DNA of 26,926 nt from an uncultured Lachnospiraceae bacterium. Its GTDB lineage: Bacteria > Bacillota > Clostridia > Lachnospirales > Lachnospiraceae. A program made the translations under genes and the position numbers. Positions 5,770 to 14,340 of the stretch are shown in pieces. How positions within the stretch are numbered: the stretch's first letter is position 1; every line of letters starts with the position of its first letter. The notes under the pieces are model-generated. The model was given only the letters and a program-made list of their open reading frames with translations, searched no databases and was not told where the DNA came from. The stretch spans positions 1 to 26,926 of the forward strand of contig URDN01000035.1 of NCBI GenBank assembly GCA_900546495.1. The letters run 5' to 3'.

Positions 5770-8226
5770 TCAAGACATATTCATGAGATGTTGCACTAAT
5801 TTTACCGCATCGGCCGCATCTTTGGAATAGCCATCGGCTCCAATCTCATCCGCAAAACTCTGCGTAATTACAGCACCACCAATAATAACTTTCGTATCCA
5901 TCTCTTTTTCTTTGACAAGCTCTACCACGTCTTTCATTCTCATCATGGTTGTTGTCATCAGAGCCGACAATGCAATAATATCCGCATCTTCCTTGATGGC
6001 TGTGTCTACGATATTTTCCTTCGGAACATCTTTTCCCAGATCAATGACGCGGAAGCCATAGTTTTTCAGCATCAGTGTCACCAGATTTTTTCCGATATCA
6101 TGAATATCGCCCTCTACAGTAGCGATTACGATTGTCACCTTCGGACCTTTATCATCTCCACCGGAAAGCAACGGTTCCAAATACTCAATAGCGGTCTTCA
6201 TAGTCTCCGCACTGGAGATCAGCTGCGGCAGGAAGTAAATCTTTTTCTCAAATAAAGCACCAACTTCATTGATCGCCGGAATCAGTTCATCATTGATGAT
6301 CGTACCCGGCTCTTTGCCCTCTGCCAGAGCAGCCTTTACTTCATCCAGAATATGTTTCTGGTTACCTTTCATTACTGCTTTGAAGACTGGGGTTCCGTCT
6401 TTGCTTTGCCTGGCTGAACCTCCGTTCTGCGGTGCCTGTCCCTGTCCGGGAGCAGGAATCATGACGGGTTCATTTGCTTTTCGCTCTGCAATCGCAGCCA
6501 TGCGGTTGATGTAGTTCAGATCCGCACCGTCTTTATTTAAAAGAAGGTCACTGGCTGCTGCCATACTCATCGTGATGTCACTGGACGGATTGGCGATTGC
6601 CATGGTCAGTCCGCTCTGGATTGCCATGGTAACAAAGGCACCGTTGACATAACCACGATTTGGCAGACCAAAGGAAATATTAGATAATCCGGCACTTGTT
6701 GCCAGACCAAGTTCTTCTTTGCAGTAGCGGATCGTCTCGATCGTCTCAATGGCCGCACGTTTATTTGCACCTACGGTTGCAACCAGACCATCTACAACGA
6801 TATCTTCTTTGTACATGCCAAGTTCCAATGCACGATCCATGATCTTATGAATAATTTCCTTCTTCTCATCAATATCTTTCGGAAGTCCTTCGTCAGATAA
6901 CGGAAGCAGGATAAACATTGCTCCGTATTTTTTTGCAATCGGAAGCAGTTTGTCAAATTTTTCTTTTTCCAGTGAGATAGAGTTGATCAGTGCACGTCCC
7001 GGATAATGACGCAGCGCTGCCTCAATAATATCTATGTGACTGGAATCGATACAAAGCGGCAGACTGGTGGTCAGTGTCACTTCCTCAATGGCTTTCAACA
7101 TCATTTCTTTTTCATCAATACCATTCATACCCATATTGATGTCCAGAATGTGTGCACCCATTTCTTCCTGCTGCTCTGCCATCTCATTGACGATATCCAT
7201 GCTGCCTTCTCTCAAAGATGCCTGCAGCTTCTTTTTGCCAGTCGGATTGATACGCTCACCGATGACAAGGAACGGACCGTCAATGTCAATTTCCTGAATT
7301 TTTCGCTCGGAAGCTACCACACGTTTGTGCTCTTTCATGATTGTTGGTGGTGTCAGATTTTTTGTCTTTTCCACCAGAAGTGCAATATGCTCCGGTGTGG
7401 TACCACAGCAACCACCTAAGATAGATGCACCCGATTCCACAAGCAGCGGTCCAAAAGAAGCAAATTCCTCTGGTCCCATGTCGTATACGGTATCTCCATC
7501 CATAATTTCTGGCAGACCAGCATTTGGTTTTGCCAGAAGTGGAACGTTTGCATAAACTTTCATTTTTCGGATAATCTCTGCCATCTCCTGCGGACCGGTA
7601 GAACAATTGACACCGACCACATCTGCGCCGATGCTCTGTAATACGACAATGGCAGTCTCCGGATCAGTTCCATACAGTGTTCTTCCATCTTCATTAAAAC
7701 TCATAGATGCCATAATTGGCAGATTACAGGTCTCGCGGATTGCCAGAATCGCTGCTCTCGTCTCGGCCAGACTCATCATAGTCTCAACGACAAACAGATC
7801 TACACCTGCTTCACACAGGATTTTGACCTGCTCTTTGTAAATGTCGATCAGGGTTTCCAGTTTCATGGTTCCCATCGGAGCCAGACTCTGTCCAGTCATA
7901 GTGATATTTCCACAGACCAGACCTTTGTCTCCTGCTGCTTCCCGGCACAGACGAACCAGTGTAGTATTGATCTCTACCATACGTTCTTCCAGTCCATACT
8001 CCGTCAGTTTGATTCTGTTTCCGGAAAAAGTCGGTGCATACAGAATCTGCGTTCCGGCTTCGATATAACGTTTCTGAAGATCCAGAATGACATCCGGATG
8101 CTCTGTGATCCACTCCTCCGGGCAGACACCAACCGGCATTCCCGCTTTCATCAGGTTACTTCCGGTTGCCCCGTCCAAATATACCGGACCGTTCTCTATC
8201 AATTTATAAAGTTCTTCTCTTGTCAT
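5770..8226 (-). CDS. metH: Cobalamin-dependent methionine synthase MetH, short form without activation domain
   Basis: An 818-residue enzyme that moves a methyl group from methyl-tetrahydrofolate via cobalamin to homocysteine. Domain order: homocysteine-binding barrel (~1-295) with zinc ligands C208, C273 and C274 (VGVNCSTG, GGCCGTT); pterin-binding barrel (~310-580, with ERINPTGKKK and DINMGMN); a Gly/Gln-rich linker (~600-625); cobalamin cap and Rossmann domains (~635-818) with the DxHxxG motif GDIHDIG and its cobalt ligand H709. The S-adenosylmethionine-dependent reactivation domain of E. coli MetH (about 1,220 residues) is absent, as in many anaerobes, so another protein must re-reduce the cofactor. 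Start at 8226 with AGGAG nine bases upstream. It follows the MTHFR fusion gene by 144 nt; a TATGAT-like -10 at 8333-8338 could give it a separate promoter. Confidence 0.95.
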   Translation of the reverse strand: MTREELYKLIENGPVYLDGATGSNLMKAGMPVGVCPEEWITEHPDVILDLQKRYIEAGTQILYAPTFSGNRIKLTEYGLEERMVEINTTLVRLCREAAGDKGLVCGNITMTGQSLAPMGTMKLETLIDIYKEQVKILCEAGVDLFVVETMMSLAETRAAILAIRETCNLPIMASMSFNEDGRTLYGTDPETAIVVLQSIGADVVGVNCSTGPQEMAEIIRKMKVYANVPLLAKPNAGLPEIMDGDTVYDMGPEEFASFGPLLVESGASILGGCCGTTPEHIALLVEKTKNLTPPTIMKEHKRVVASERKIQEIDIDGPFLVIGERINPTGKKKLQASLREGSMDIVNEMAEQQEEMGAHILDINMGMNGIDEKEMMLKAIEEVTLTTSLPLCIDSSHIDIIEAALRHYPGRALINSISLEKEKFDKLLPIAKKYGAMFILLPLSDEGLPKDIDEKKEIIHKIMDRALELGMYKEDIVVDGLVATVGANKRAAIETIETIRYCKEELGLATSAGLSNISFGLPNRGYVNGAFVTMAIQSGLTMAIANPSSDITMSMAAASDLLLNKDGADLNYINRMAAIAERKANEPVMIPAPGQGQAPQNGGSARQSKDGTPVFKAVMKGNQKHILDEVKAALAEGKEPGTIINDELIPAINEVGALFEKKIYFLPQLISSAETMKTAIEYLEPLLSGGDDKGPKVTIVIATVEGDIHDIGKNLVTLMLKNYGFRVIDLGKDVPKENIVDTAIKEDADIIALSALMTTTMMRMKDVVELVKEKEMDTKVIIGGAVITQSFADEIGADGYSKDAADAVKLVQHLMNMS

Positions 8227-8370
8227 GTCGTTTTTCTCCTAACCAACAGGATTTTTCTAATGTTCTTCCAATCTATAAAATTTTTCAGTTCCTCTCTTTT
8301 CACTATATAAAAAAGCAGATTACACATAAAATATCATAGTTTTTCTACAGAACTTCTTTACAATATAAGA

Positions 8371-10185
8371 TTACTTTTCCATTTTGTCAATAATACGGCC
8401 GATCAATTCCACGCGATTAAATGGTGTCATGAAATAAAAACCGTCTGCAACGTCTTTTAATTTATCGATTACTTCCAGTGAAATATCCACTGCAACCGCC
8501 TCTGCCTCTGCACGGCTCATATCCGGTCGGTACTGCTCCACGATTTCATCCGGCACATGGATACCCGGCATCTCATTTTTGATAAACATCGCATTGCGAT
8601 AACTTACCAGCGGCATGATTCCGCAAAGGATCTTTGTGTCTAGCTCCCGTTTCATCCGCGCCAGTTTTTCCACTTCTTCGTCAGAATAGATTGGCTGTGT
8701 CATAAACCATGATACTCCGGCGTCAATTTTTTTCTGCATCCGCTCAATGACTTTATCTGTATTTGCCTGATTCTGGTTCAAAGCTCCGCCATAGGAGAAA
8801 GAATCCTGTAAAAACACATCCTGATTCAGCTCCTTTACATATTCCATAAAACGGATGGAGTTAAAATCAAATACACTCTTTGTATTTCCGCGCTCGCCGG
8901 ATGGCACCGGATCTCCAGTTACAATCATCAGATTTCGTATTCCGTTGATATGTGCGCCAAGCAGTGTAGAATGCATGCTGATGCGATTACGGTCACGGCA
9001 GGCAATGTGTGGCATGACCGGAATATCCACCATGGAGTTGACCTTTGCTGCCAGCAAAACAGAATCGGCTCTGGCTCTTGCCAGCGGAGAATCTGCCAGT
9101 GTGATAATATCTACATTACTCTTTTTCAGACGGAATGCACCTTCCAAAAGTTTCTGTGCATTCTGATCAAACGGCGGATCAAGCTCTACCGCAATAACCT
9201 TTTTCCCCTGCTGCAGTTTTTCCATAAACGGATTATTACGTGTCCGGGATACAGCATTTTCTGTATCTTTTTCTGACACATGCAATTTTTCCCACGGCTC
9301 ATGATCTGCGATCATTTCAGACAGATTACGGATATGCGCCGGTGTGGTTCCACAGCATCCACCTAGGATATTTACCCCAAGTTCAGCGATTTTCTGCATT
9401 TTTTCTGCATAGTATGCCGCGCCTTCTGAGAAAGCAGAATGGCCACGAACGATTTCCTGATAACCACTGTTTGGCAGAATCTGAACGAACTTTTCATCTG
9501 ACAGATTCTGGGTTTTTAGTAAATCATACATATGTGCAGCGCCGATCATGCAGTTGCAACCATAGCTGTCAATCTCCGGTGTTTTTGCAGCTTCTGTAAA
9601 CAGACGGTTCATGCTGATTCCACCGGCTGTGTAGCCGGTTCTGTTTACCGCAAAGGAAACCATCACAAAGGCTTCCGGGCATTTTTTCTTTATGTAACGT
9701 GCTGCTTTCTGCACCTCTGTAATATCTGAAAATGTTTCAAAATTAAAGATTTTTGCACCGCAGTCCAAAAAACATTCAATGATAAATTGATATTCTTCTG
9801 TCGGATTGCAGTCATACTCTAAAAATAAATATTCCGGCATCGGTCCGATATTTGCTGCGATAAAACGTTCTCCCGATGCACGTTTTACTGCCACTTTTGC
9901 ATTATTCCATGCAGACTGAACTACACTGCGGATATACGCATCCTGCTCCGCTTTTGACTCGATTCCTTTCCGGAGCGCCACAGAACGGTTTGCCGCAAAC
10001 GTATTGCTGCGGATCAGCTGTGCACCACTTTCCAGATATTCTTCGTGAATCCGCTGAATCAACTCCGGTTCTAACAGGTTTGCTTCCTCTGCGATCCTTC
10101 CGTTTTCGGATTTTTTCTGATCATAATAAGTACCCATGGCACCATCTGCGATCAGGATATGTTCTTTTAAATAGTCTCTTATCAT
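8371..10185 (-). CDS. Bifunctional homocysteine S-methyltransferase / methylenetetrahydrofolate reductase
   Basis: A 604-residue fusion. Residues ~1-295 form a homocysteine S-methyltransferase barrel with zinc ligands C212 (GCNCMIG), C277 and C278 (GGCCGTTP). Residues ~315-604 form a MetF-type methylenetetrahydrofolate reductase, which uses FAD to make methyl-tetrahydrofolate (VDIITLADSPLARARADS, IRNLMIVTGDP, WFMTQPIYSDEEVE). This is the YitJ architecture of Firmicutes. The start is the ATG at 10185, seven bases after GGGAG; a GTG lies directly before it at 10188. Its product is the methyl donor for MetH encoded next in the same direction. A perfect TATAAT lies upstream. I see no S-box or cobalamin riboswitch in the 170-nt leader region. 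Confidence 0.93.
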   Translation of the reverse strand: MIRDYLKEHILIADGAMGTYYDQKKSENGRIAEEANLLEPELIQRIHEEYLESGAQLIRSNTFAANRSVALRKGIESKAEQDAYIRSVVQSAWNNAKVAVKRASGERFIAANIGPMPEYLFLEYDCNPTEEYQFIIECFLDCGAKIFNFETFSDITEVQKAARYIKKKCPEAFVMVSFAVNRTGYTAGGISMNRLFTEAAKTPEIDSYGCNCMIGAAHMYDLLKTQNLSDEKFVQILPNSGYQEIVRGHSAFSEGAAYYAEKMQKIAELGVNILGGCCGTTPAHIRNLSEMIADHEPWEKLHVSEKDTENAVSRTRNNPFMEKLQQGKKVIAVELDPPFDQNAQKLLEGAFRLKKSNVDIITLADSPLARARADSVLLAAKVNSMVDIPVMPHIACRDRNRISMHSTLLGAHINGIRNLMIVTGDPVPSGERGNTKSVFDFNSIRFMEYVKELNQDVFLQDSFSYGGALNQNQANTDKVIERMQKKIDAGVSWFMTQPIYSDEEVEKLARMKRELDTKILCGIMPLVSYRNAMFIKNEMPGIHVPDEIVEQYRPDMSRAEAEAVAVDISLEVIDKLKDVADGFYFMTPFNRVELIGRIIDKMEK

Positions 10186-10225
10186 CACTTTTCTCCCACT
10201 TCTGTATACTCTATCCCGGTCAGTG

Positions 10226-10231
10226 ATTATA
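10226..10231 (-). promoter_or_regulatory. Predicted -10 element of the methionine operon
   Basis: A perfect TATAAT on the minus strand about 41 nt before the fusion gene start, placing transcription start near 10219. No good -35 box lies 16-18 bp upstream, so activation or an alternative sigma contact may be needed. This is a motif match only. Confidence 0.45.
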
Positions 10232-10355
10232 ATACGCTCACCAGAACAACATTTTTATTACTTACCACTCAAAATGGAACTTCTCTCAACTGTGAAAAAA
10301 CGTACACACACTTTTATTATTATAACGCATTTTAGCAGGTGCAGAAAATGATTTT

Positions 10356-11012
10356 TTATCCCTTCTTCTGTCCTGCATTGCTGTAAATTTTCTTTTTGAT
10401 TCTTTTTTCTATCAGTTTTAAAATACCGTTTGCCCCCAGTACCATCGTTACAGACAACACGGTTCCCCAGACAATTTTTACCACATTCTGCGTACGCATA
10501 CCTTCAAAAAGGATGGTTCCTAAGCCCCCTGCTCCGACCGTGGATGCAATCGTTGCAATCCCGATGGTGGAAATAATCGCAATATGGATTCCCGCGATCA
10601 TAGCATCCAGCGCCAACGGGAGTCGGATTTTTCGAAAAATCTGCCCTTTTGTCATTCCCATTCCGGTCGCTGCCTCAAGGACTCCTGATTCAACTGAGGT
10701 AAATCCATCTGTAAAACTCTGCACCAGAATAAACTGATTGTAGATCACCAGCACCAGAATTGCCGTCTGCATGCCAAGTCCTGTCACCGGAAGCAACAGG
10801 GCAAACAATGCCAGACTCGGAATCGCATAGATCATACTGGACACCCGCATGATCCATGTGGTAATTCGCTTATGCTCCATTACCAGCATGGAAATCACAA
10901 AAGCCAACGCAATGGAAATCAGAAGCGTAATTCCGACAATTTCAAAATGTTCCAATACTGCCTGTATTAACTTGTCATAATGTCTCGTAGTATACGTGAT
11001 AAAACGTGTCAT
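10356..11012 (-). CDS. Quaternary-amine ABC transporter permease (OpuCD-like)
   Basis: A 218-residue inner-membrane permease with about five hydrophobic spans. The cytoplasmic EAA loop is clear at about residues 114-134 (EAATGMGMTKGQIFRKIRLPL), which docks on the ATPase. The family imports glycine betaine, choline, carnitine or related osmoprotectants. Its ATG (11012-11010) overlaps the stop of the upstream ATPase gene by four bases (ATGA), so the two are translationally coupled. It is the last gene of the operon. The substrate cannot be read from the sequence. Confidence 0.9.
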   Translation of the reverse strand: MTRFITYTTRHYDKLIQAVLEHFEIVGITLLISIALAFVISMLVMEHKRITTWIMRVSSMIYAIPSLALFALLLPVTGLGMQTAILVLVIYNQFILVQSFTDGFTSVESGVLEAATGMGMTKGQIFRKIRLPLALDAMIAGIHIAIISTIGIATIASTVGAGGLGTILFEGMRTQNVVKIVWGTVLSVTMVLGANGILKLIEKRIKKKIYSNAGQKKG

Positions 11013-11767
11013 CTGAAAAAGTTTAATCCTTCCTGTACCGACTGCAACAATGAAGCCACATATTCATTCGCCGGATGTCCCAAAATCTGTTTTGCTGTAT
11101 CAAACTGCTGTATTTTCCCCTGATTCATAATCATGATCCGGGTTCCAAGTTTCAATGCTTCTGTCACATCATGGGTGACAAACATGCAGGTCAGTCCCGC
11201 GCGCTCATGTATTTTCAATAATTCATCCTGCAACTTTGTCCGGTTGATGGCATCGATGGCTCCAAAGGGCTCATCAAGCAGCATCAATGACGGATTCGCT
11301 GCCAGTGCGCGGGCAAGTCCCACACGCTGCTGCTGTCCGCCGGAAAGCTGCGCCGGATAACGATTGCGATACTGTTCCGGATTCAAATTTACCAGTTCCA
11401 GCAATTCTGTCACTCTGGTATGGATCCGTTCGGCATCCCATCCGAGGATTTCCGGTACCACTGCAATATTTTTTTCAACGGTCATGTGTGGAAACAAGCC
11501 CACCTGCTGGATCACATATCCAATTTTTCTGCGCAGCTGCACCGGATCTGTCTTCTGAATATTTTTGCCAAATACATGGATTTCTCCGGAAGTCGGATCA
11601 TATAACCGGTTTACCATTTTCATCAGCGTGGTTTTTCCACAGCCGGAAGTTCCCAGAATCGTGATCATTTCTTTTTCCTGAATCTGAAAACTGACATGAT
11701 CCACGGCGTTTTCTGCTGCATTCGGAAACCGTTTTACCACATCCCGAAATTCTACTGCAATGCTCAT
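11009..11767 (-). CDS. Quaternary-amine ABC transporter ATPase (OpuCA/ProV-like, without CBS domains)
   Basis: A 252-residue ABC ATPase that powers the adjacent permeases. Motifs: Walker A GTSGCGKT (residues 39-46), Q-loop VIQQVGLFP, signature LSGGQQQR, Walker B LMLLDEPFGAID and switch His in FVTHD. OpuCA and ProV proteins are usually about 380-400 residues and carry two C-terminal CBS domains that sense ionic strength or cyclic di-AMP. Here the protein stops soon after the ABC domain (LLQSVQEGLNFFR), so that control is missing. It is a natural short form; nothing suggests a frameshift, since the next gene overlaps the stop codon. Start at 11767; the upstream AGGAATAG-like site is moderate. 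Confidence 0.92.
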   Translation of the reverse strand: MSIAVEFRDVVKRFPNAAENAVDHVSFQIQEKEMITILGTSGCGKTTLMKMVNRLYDPTSGEIHVFGKNIQKTDPVQLRRKIGYVIQQVGLFPHMTVEKNIAVVPEILGWDAERIHTRVTELLELVNLNPEQYRNRYPAQLSGGQQQRVGLARALAANPSLMLLDEPFGAIDAINRTKLQDELLKIHERAGLTCMFVTHDVTEALKLGTRIMIMNQGKIQQFDTAKQILGHPANEYVASLLQSVQEGLNFFR

Positions 11768-11875
11768 CCTTCTATTCCTTTCTGCACACCACCAGACAAT
11801 TTTCTTTGCATTTTATATGAAAAACTGTCTCGTGCCCGTGCATCTTTTCTAATTCTTTGAATCTGTTTCGTCCAA

Positions 11876-12814
11876 CTATTTTATTGTAGCGTAAAAATCT
11901 GCTGCAACATCTTCGTACTCTTCTTTATCAATGTCTACCTGTGCATTTAATTTTGTCATTGTCTCTGTATCAATTGCTGCGCTGATCTTGTTGATAATCT
12001 CTGCTACATCCGGATGTGCATCAATGACTTCCTGACGAACAACCGGGATAATGTTGTATGGAGGCCAGAAATGTTTGTCATCCTCTAACAGAATAAATTC
12101 ATCACTGCTCAGCTGTGCATCTGTAGTGTAAGCTGGTACACAGTCTACCTCATCATTTTTCATTGCCTGATATTTCAGAGAGTTATCAAAAGTATTTTTT
12201 GCTTTGAAATCAAATGTTCCGTATGTCTGCTCCAATCCCGGAAGTCCATCTTCACGCTCAAAGGTATCGGATGTTCCGCCGAAACGGATGTTTTCTGCAT
12301 TTGCCTGCAGATCTGAAATAGTCTTGATACCATATTTCTCTGCCACGTCTGCACGCATAGTCAGTCCGTTTCCGTTGCTTGCCTCACACATATCAAGAAC
12401 GTCCAGATTAAAGTTCTCTGCATACATTTTCTTTACGGTATCATAAGTTACCTGTGGGTCTGTCTCCATCGGCTGATCCAGAATGGTCAGCAATGCAGTA
12501 CCTGTGTATTCCGGATACATATCGATCTGACCGTCACATACTGCCTGATGGATCAGGTTATCAGATACTTCAAATTCACGATCTACCGTATAGCCTGCAT
12601 CCTCCAGTGCCAGTGCATATAACTCGCCCAGGATTTTGCTCTCGCTGAAGCTTTTTGCTCCAATTTTAATGGTAGTGTCTGCATTTGCGCTGCCACTGCT
12701 TTCTGTTGCTGCACTTCCATCCGCTTTCTGATCTGCTGTTCCGTTACTTCCGCATCCTGCAAGTGCTGCAAAAGACGCAACTGCAAGGATTACTGCTAAT
12801 AATTTCTTTTTCAT
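11876..12814 (-). CDS. Osmoprotectant-binding lipoprotein of the ABC transporter (OpuCC-like)
   Basis: A 312-residue extracellular solute-binding protein anchored by lipid. It has a lipoprotein signal peptide with lipobox LAGC and lipidated Cys at residue 21, then a Ser/Ala/Gly-rich spacer to about residue 48. The OpuAC-type binding domain follows (IKIGAKSFSESKILGELYA, then DMYPEYTGTALL), typical of glycine betaine/choline/carnitine binders. Trp and Tyr residues such as HFWPPYN could belong to the aromatic cage. Start at 12814 with a strong AGGAGG seven to eight bases upstream. It is the second gene of the operon, 138 nt after the OpuCB-like gene and 108 nt before the ATPase gene. Confidence 0.93.
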   Translation of the reverse strand: MKKKLLAVILAVASFAALAGCGSNGTADQKADGSAATESSGSANADTTIKIGAKSFSESKILGELYALALEDAGYTVDREFEVSDNLIHQAVCDGQIDMYPEYTGTALLTILDQPMETDPQVTYDTVKKMYAENFNLDVLDMCEASNGNGLTMRADVAEKYGIKTISDLQANAENIRFGGTSDTFEREDGLPGLEQTYGTFDFKAKNTFDNSLKYQAMKNDEVDCVPAYTTDAQLSSDEFILLEDDKHFWPPYNIIPVVRQEVIDAHPDVAEIINKISAAIDTETMTKLNAQVDIDKEEYEDVAADFYATIK

Positions 12815-12952
12815 CTTTTTTCCTCCTGTAGTTCATTCTTTGAACAATTCTTCTATATGATATCTATTGATAGTATGCTCTGAAATTTTCTCCTTTTGCA
12901 CTTTGTTTTCCTTATATTTAGCAACTCATATGCTGCTTTTATATTTGATTTA

Positions 12953-13582
12953 TTATGACGCACGGCTCAGTTTTTTCTGAATCGCACCAAGTCCCATACT
13001 GCAAAGCATCGTGATCACCGCTACGGTTCCGCCACCGATCACCAGATATTCCGTTTTCAGTAGATTAATTCCATTAAAAATCAGGATTCCCAAACCACCT
13101 GCACCGATATACGCAGCCAGCGTCGCACTTGCAATGACCTCAGACATCGCCATGCGGATACCACTGATAATGCCCGGCATTGCTAACGGCACTTCCACTT
13201 GGCGGAACTTTCTCTTTTTGTCCATTCCCATGGCATCTGCCACTTCCAACATAAATGCCGGAACCTGTGAAAAAGCCAGTGTCGTCTGGATCAGAATTGG
13301 TGGAATTGCCAGAATAACCAACGCTGTCAAAGCCGGTTTCACACCTACGCCCATAATCGGAATCAGAATAACCAACACCGCAAGACTTGGTATAATACGC
13401 AATGCACTGAATCCGGTGGTCAGTATTTTTTTCACCTTTGGCACACGAAGGCACAGGATTCCACACGGAATACCGATCGCCGCTGCAATGGCAACCGCCA
13501 GAAGACTCAGATACAAATGCTGCCAGATCATATACAGATACTCCTGCCCATGCGTCTGAAAATATTCCACATATGCCTGCAT
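12953..13582 (-). CDS. Quaternary-amine ABC transporter permease (OpuCB-like)
   Basis: A 209-residue membrane permease with about five spans, paired with the 10356-11012 permease to form the channel. The EAA-type loop is at about residues 117-138 (VADAMGMDKKRKFRQVEVPL). It is the first gene of the operon; start at 13582 with CGGAGGAG seven bases upstream. A promoter lies about 85 nt before the start codon. The order permease, binding protein, ATPase, permease differs from the classical opuCA-CB-CC-CD order. Confidence 0.9.
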   Translation of the reverse strand: MQAYVEYFQTHGQEYLYMIWQHLYLSLLAVAIAAAIGIPCGILCLRVPKVKKILTTGFSALRIIPSLAVLVILIPIMGVGVKPALTALVILAIPPILIQTTLAFSQVPAFMLEVADAMGMDKKRKFRQVEVPLAMPGIISGIRMAMSEVIASATLAAYIGAGGLGILIFNGINLLKTEYLVIGGGTVAVITMLCSMGLGAIQKKLSRAS

Positions 13583-13668
13583 GACTTCTCCTCCGTTTCC
13601 TGATATTTCTATCTTATCTGCATAAAAACAGTCAAATTTTACTGATACTTACTTTCTTAATCCTACCT

Positions 13669-13697
13669 ATATTAGCAAAAAAGTAATTATCCTGCAA
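13669..13697 (-). promoter_or_regulatory. Predicted promoter of the osmoprotectant transporter operon
   Basis: On the minus strand a TTGCAG -35 box (13692-13697) is followed after exactly 17 bp by a TAATAT -10 box (13669-13674). Transcription would start near 13662, leaving an untranslated leader of about 80 nt. A perfect palindrome, ATTATC-N6-GATAAT (13686-13703), covers the -35 box, so a repressor could block it. A second one, TTGTAAC-N7-GTTACAA (13758-13778), lies 55 bp further upstream. The rest of 13704-13883 is AT-rich without a gene. Confidence 0.55.
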
Positions 13698-13883
13698 GAT
13701 AATATCAGCCTTGCGCGATCTATCTTACTACATTTTAGAGTAAATTACTAGGCATTTTTGTAACTTCCATGGTTACAACAACTTTTTCAATATTTCTTCC
13801 GCATATCTTGGTACTTTTTTACAAAAAGCAATCGGAGATATTTTACAAGAAAATCCTTTTTCTCATTTTTCCTATTCTTCTAT

Positions 13884-13921
13884 AAAAAAAGATAGCAGTT
13901 GTATCACTACAACTGCTATCT
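13884..13921 (-). terminator. Intrinsic terminator of the DUF4190 gene
   Basis: Perfect 14-bp stem (13890-13903 with 13908-13921) and a 4-nt loop. On the minus strand it is followed by a run of T (plus-strand A at 13884-13890). It lies about 90 nt after the DUF4190 stop codon, with repeat B3 filling the space between. Confidence 0.9.
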
Positions 13922-13990
13922 CAGTAAAACGGACATTCACAATCCGCTTCTGCTACTTGCTTATGAACATAGTCACTTTGCTTATTCTGC
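13922..13990 (-). repeat. Structured repeat family B, copy 3 (in a 3' untranslated region)
   Basis: It aligns with B1 and B2 over about 68 bp. In the minus-strand RNA the arms AAGCGGA and TCCGTTT still pair, using one G-U wobble where the other copies have G-C; on the plus strand this would be an A-C mismatch. That points to the minus strand as the functional RNA. The GTTCATAAGCAAG block is also present. The repeat sits directly between the DUF4190 stop codon and the terminator. Confidence 0.65.
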
Positions 13991-14008
13991 GGTAAAGCGT
14001 TCAAACGC

Positions 14009-14251
14009 TTATAAATTTGCCAATACCCCAAGTACTGCTCCAAGGATGGAATTGAGCAATGTCACTACTAAGAAAATAATTCCAAGTACCAGACCTGCTG
14101 TCGCCATACCCTTTTTCTCACTGTGACGTCCCTTTGTTGCAAATACAATTGCCAGAATAGTTGTAATATATCCGGCGATTGGGAACAGCCATGTCACGAT
14201 GGAGACAAGTCCTAAAATCAGTGATGCCACTGCACGATTGCTATTTTCCAT
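14009..14251 (-). CDS. DUF4190 family small membrane protein
   Basis: An 80-residue protein with two hydrophobic spans (about residues 7-38, holding a glycine/proline break, and 50-78) joined by a short basic loop, FATKGRHSEKKGMA. The motif NSNRAVASLILGLVSI at the start and GMATAGLVLGIIFLV in the second span are typical of DUF4190 proteins, whose function is unknown. Start at 14251 with AGGAGG six bases upstream. It is monocistronic, with its own terminator. Confidence 0.85.
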   Translation of the reverse strand: MENSNRAVASLILGLVSIVTWLFPIAGYITTILAIVFATKGRHSEKKGMATAGLVLGIIFLVVTLLNSILGAVLGVLANL

Positions 14252-14340
14252 AACGTTCCTCCTGTTGCTTCTCTTTTGTAAATTTCATAATTGTCCATTT
14301 AGAATATCATAATCTGCTCAGAGAAACAATCTGATTTTTC

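Noticed and set aside
10186..10355. Possible SAM or cobalamin riboswitch before the methionine operon
   Set aside because: No conserved S-box or cobalamin-box core is visible, and the leader from the predicted start is too short.
10328..10356. CATTTT...AAAATG hairpin followed by T6 on the plus strand
   Set aside because: The stem has only six AT-rich pairs and the T-run is on the wrong strand for the transporter operon.
13011..13559. 182-codon plus-strand frame opposite the OpuCB-like permease
   Set aside because: It mirrors the permease codons, with proline and isoleucine runs typical of antisense frames, and has no start signal.
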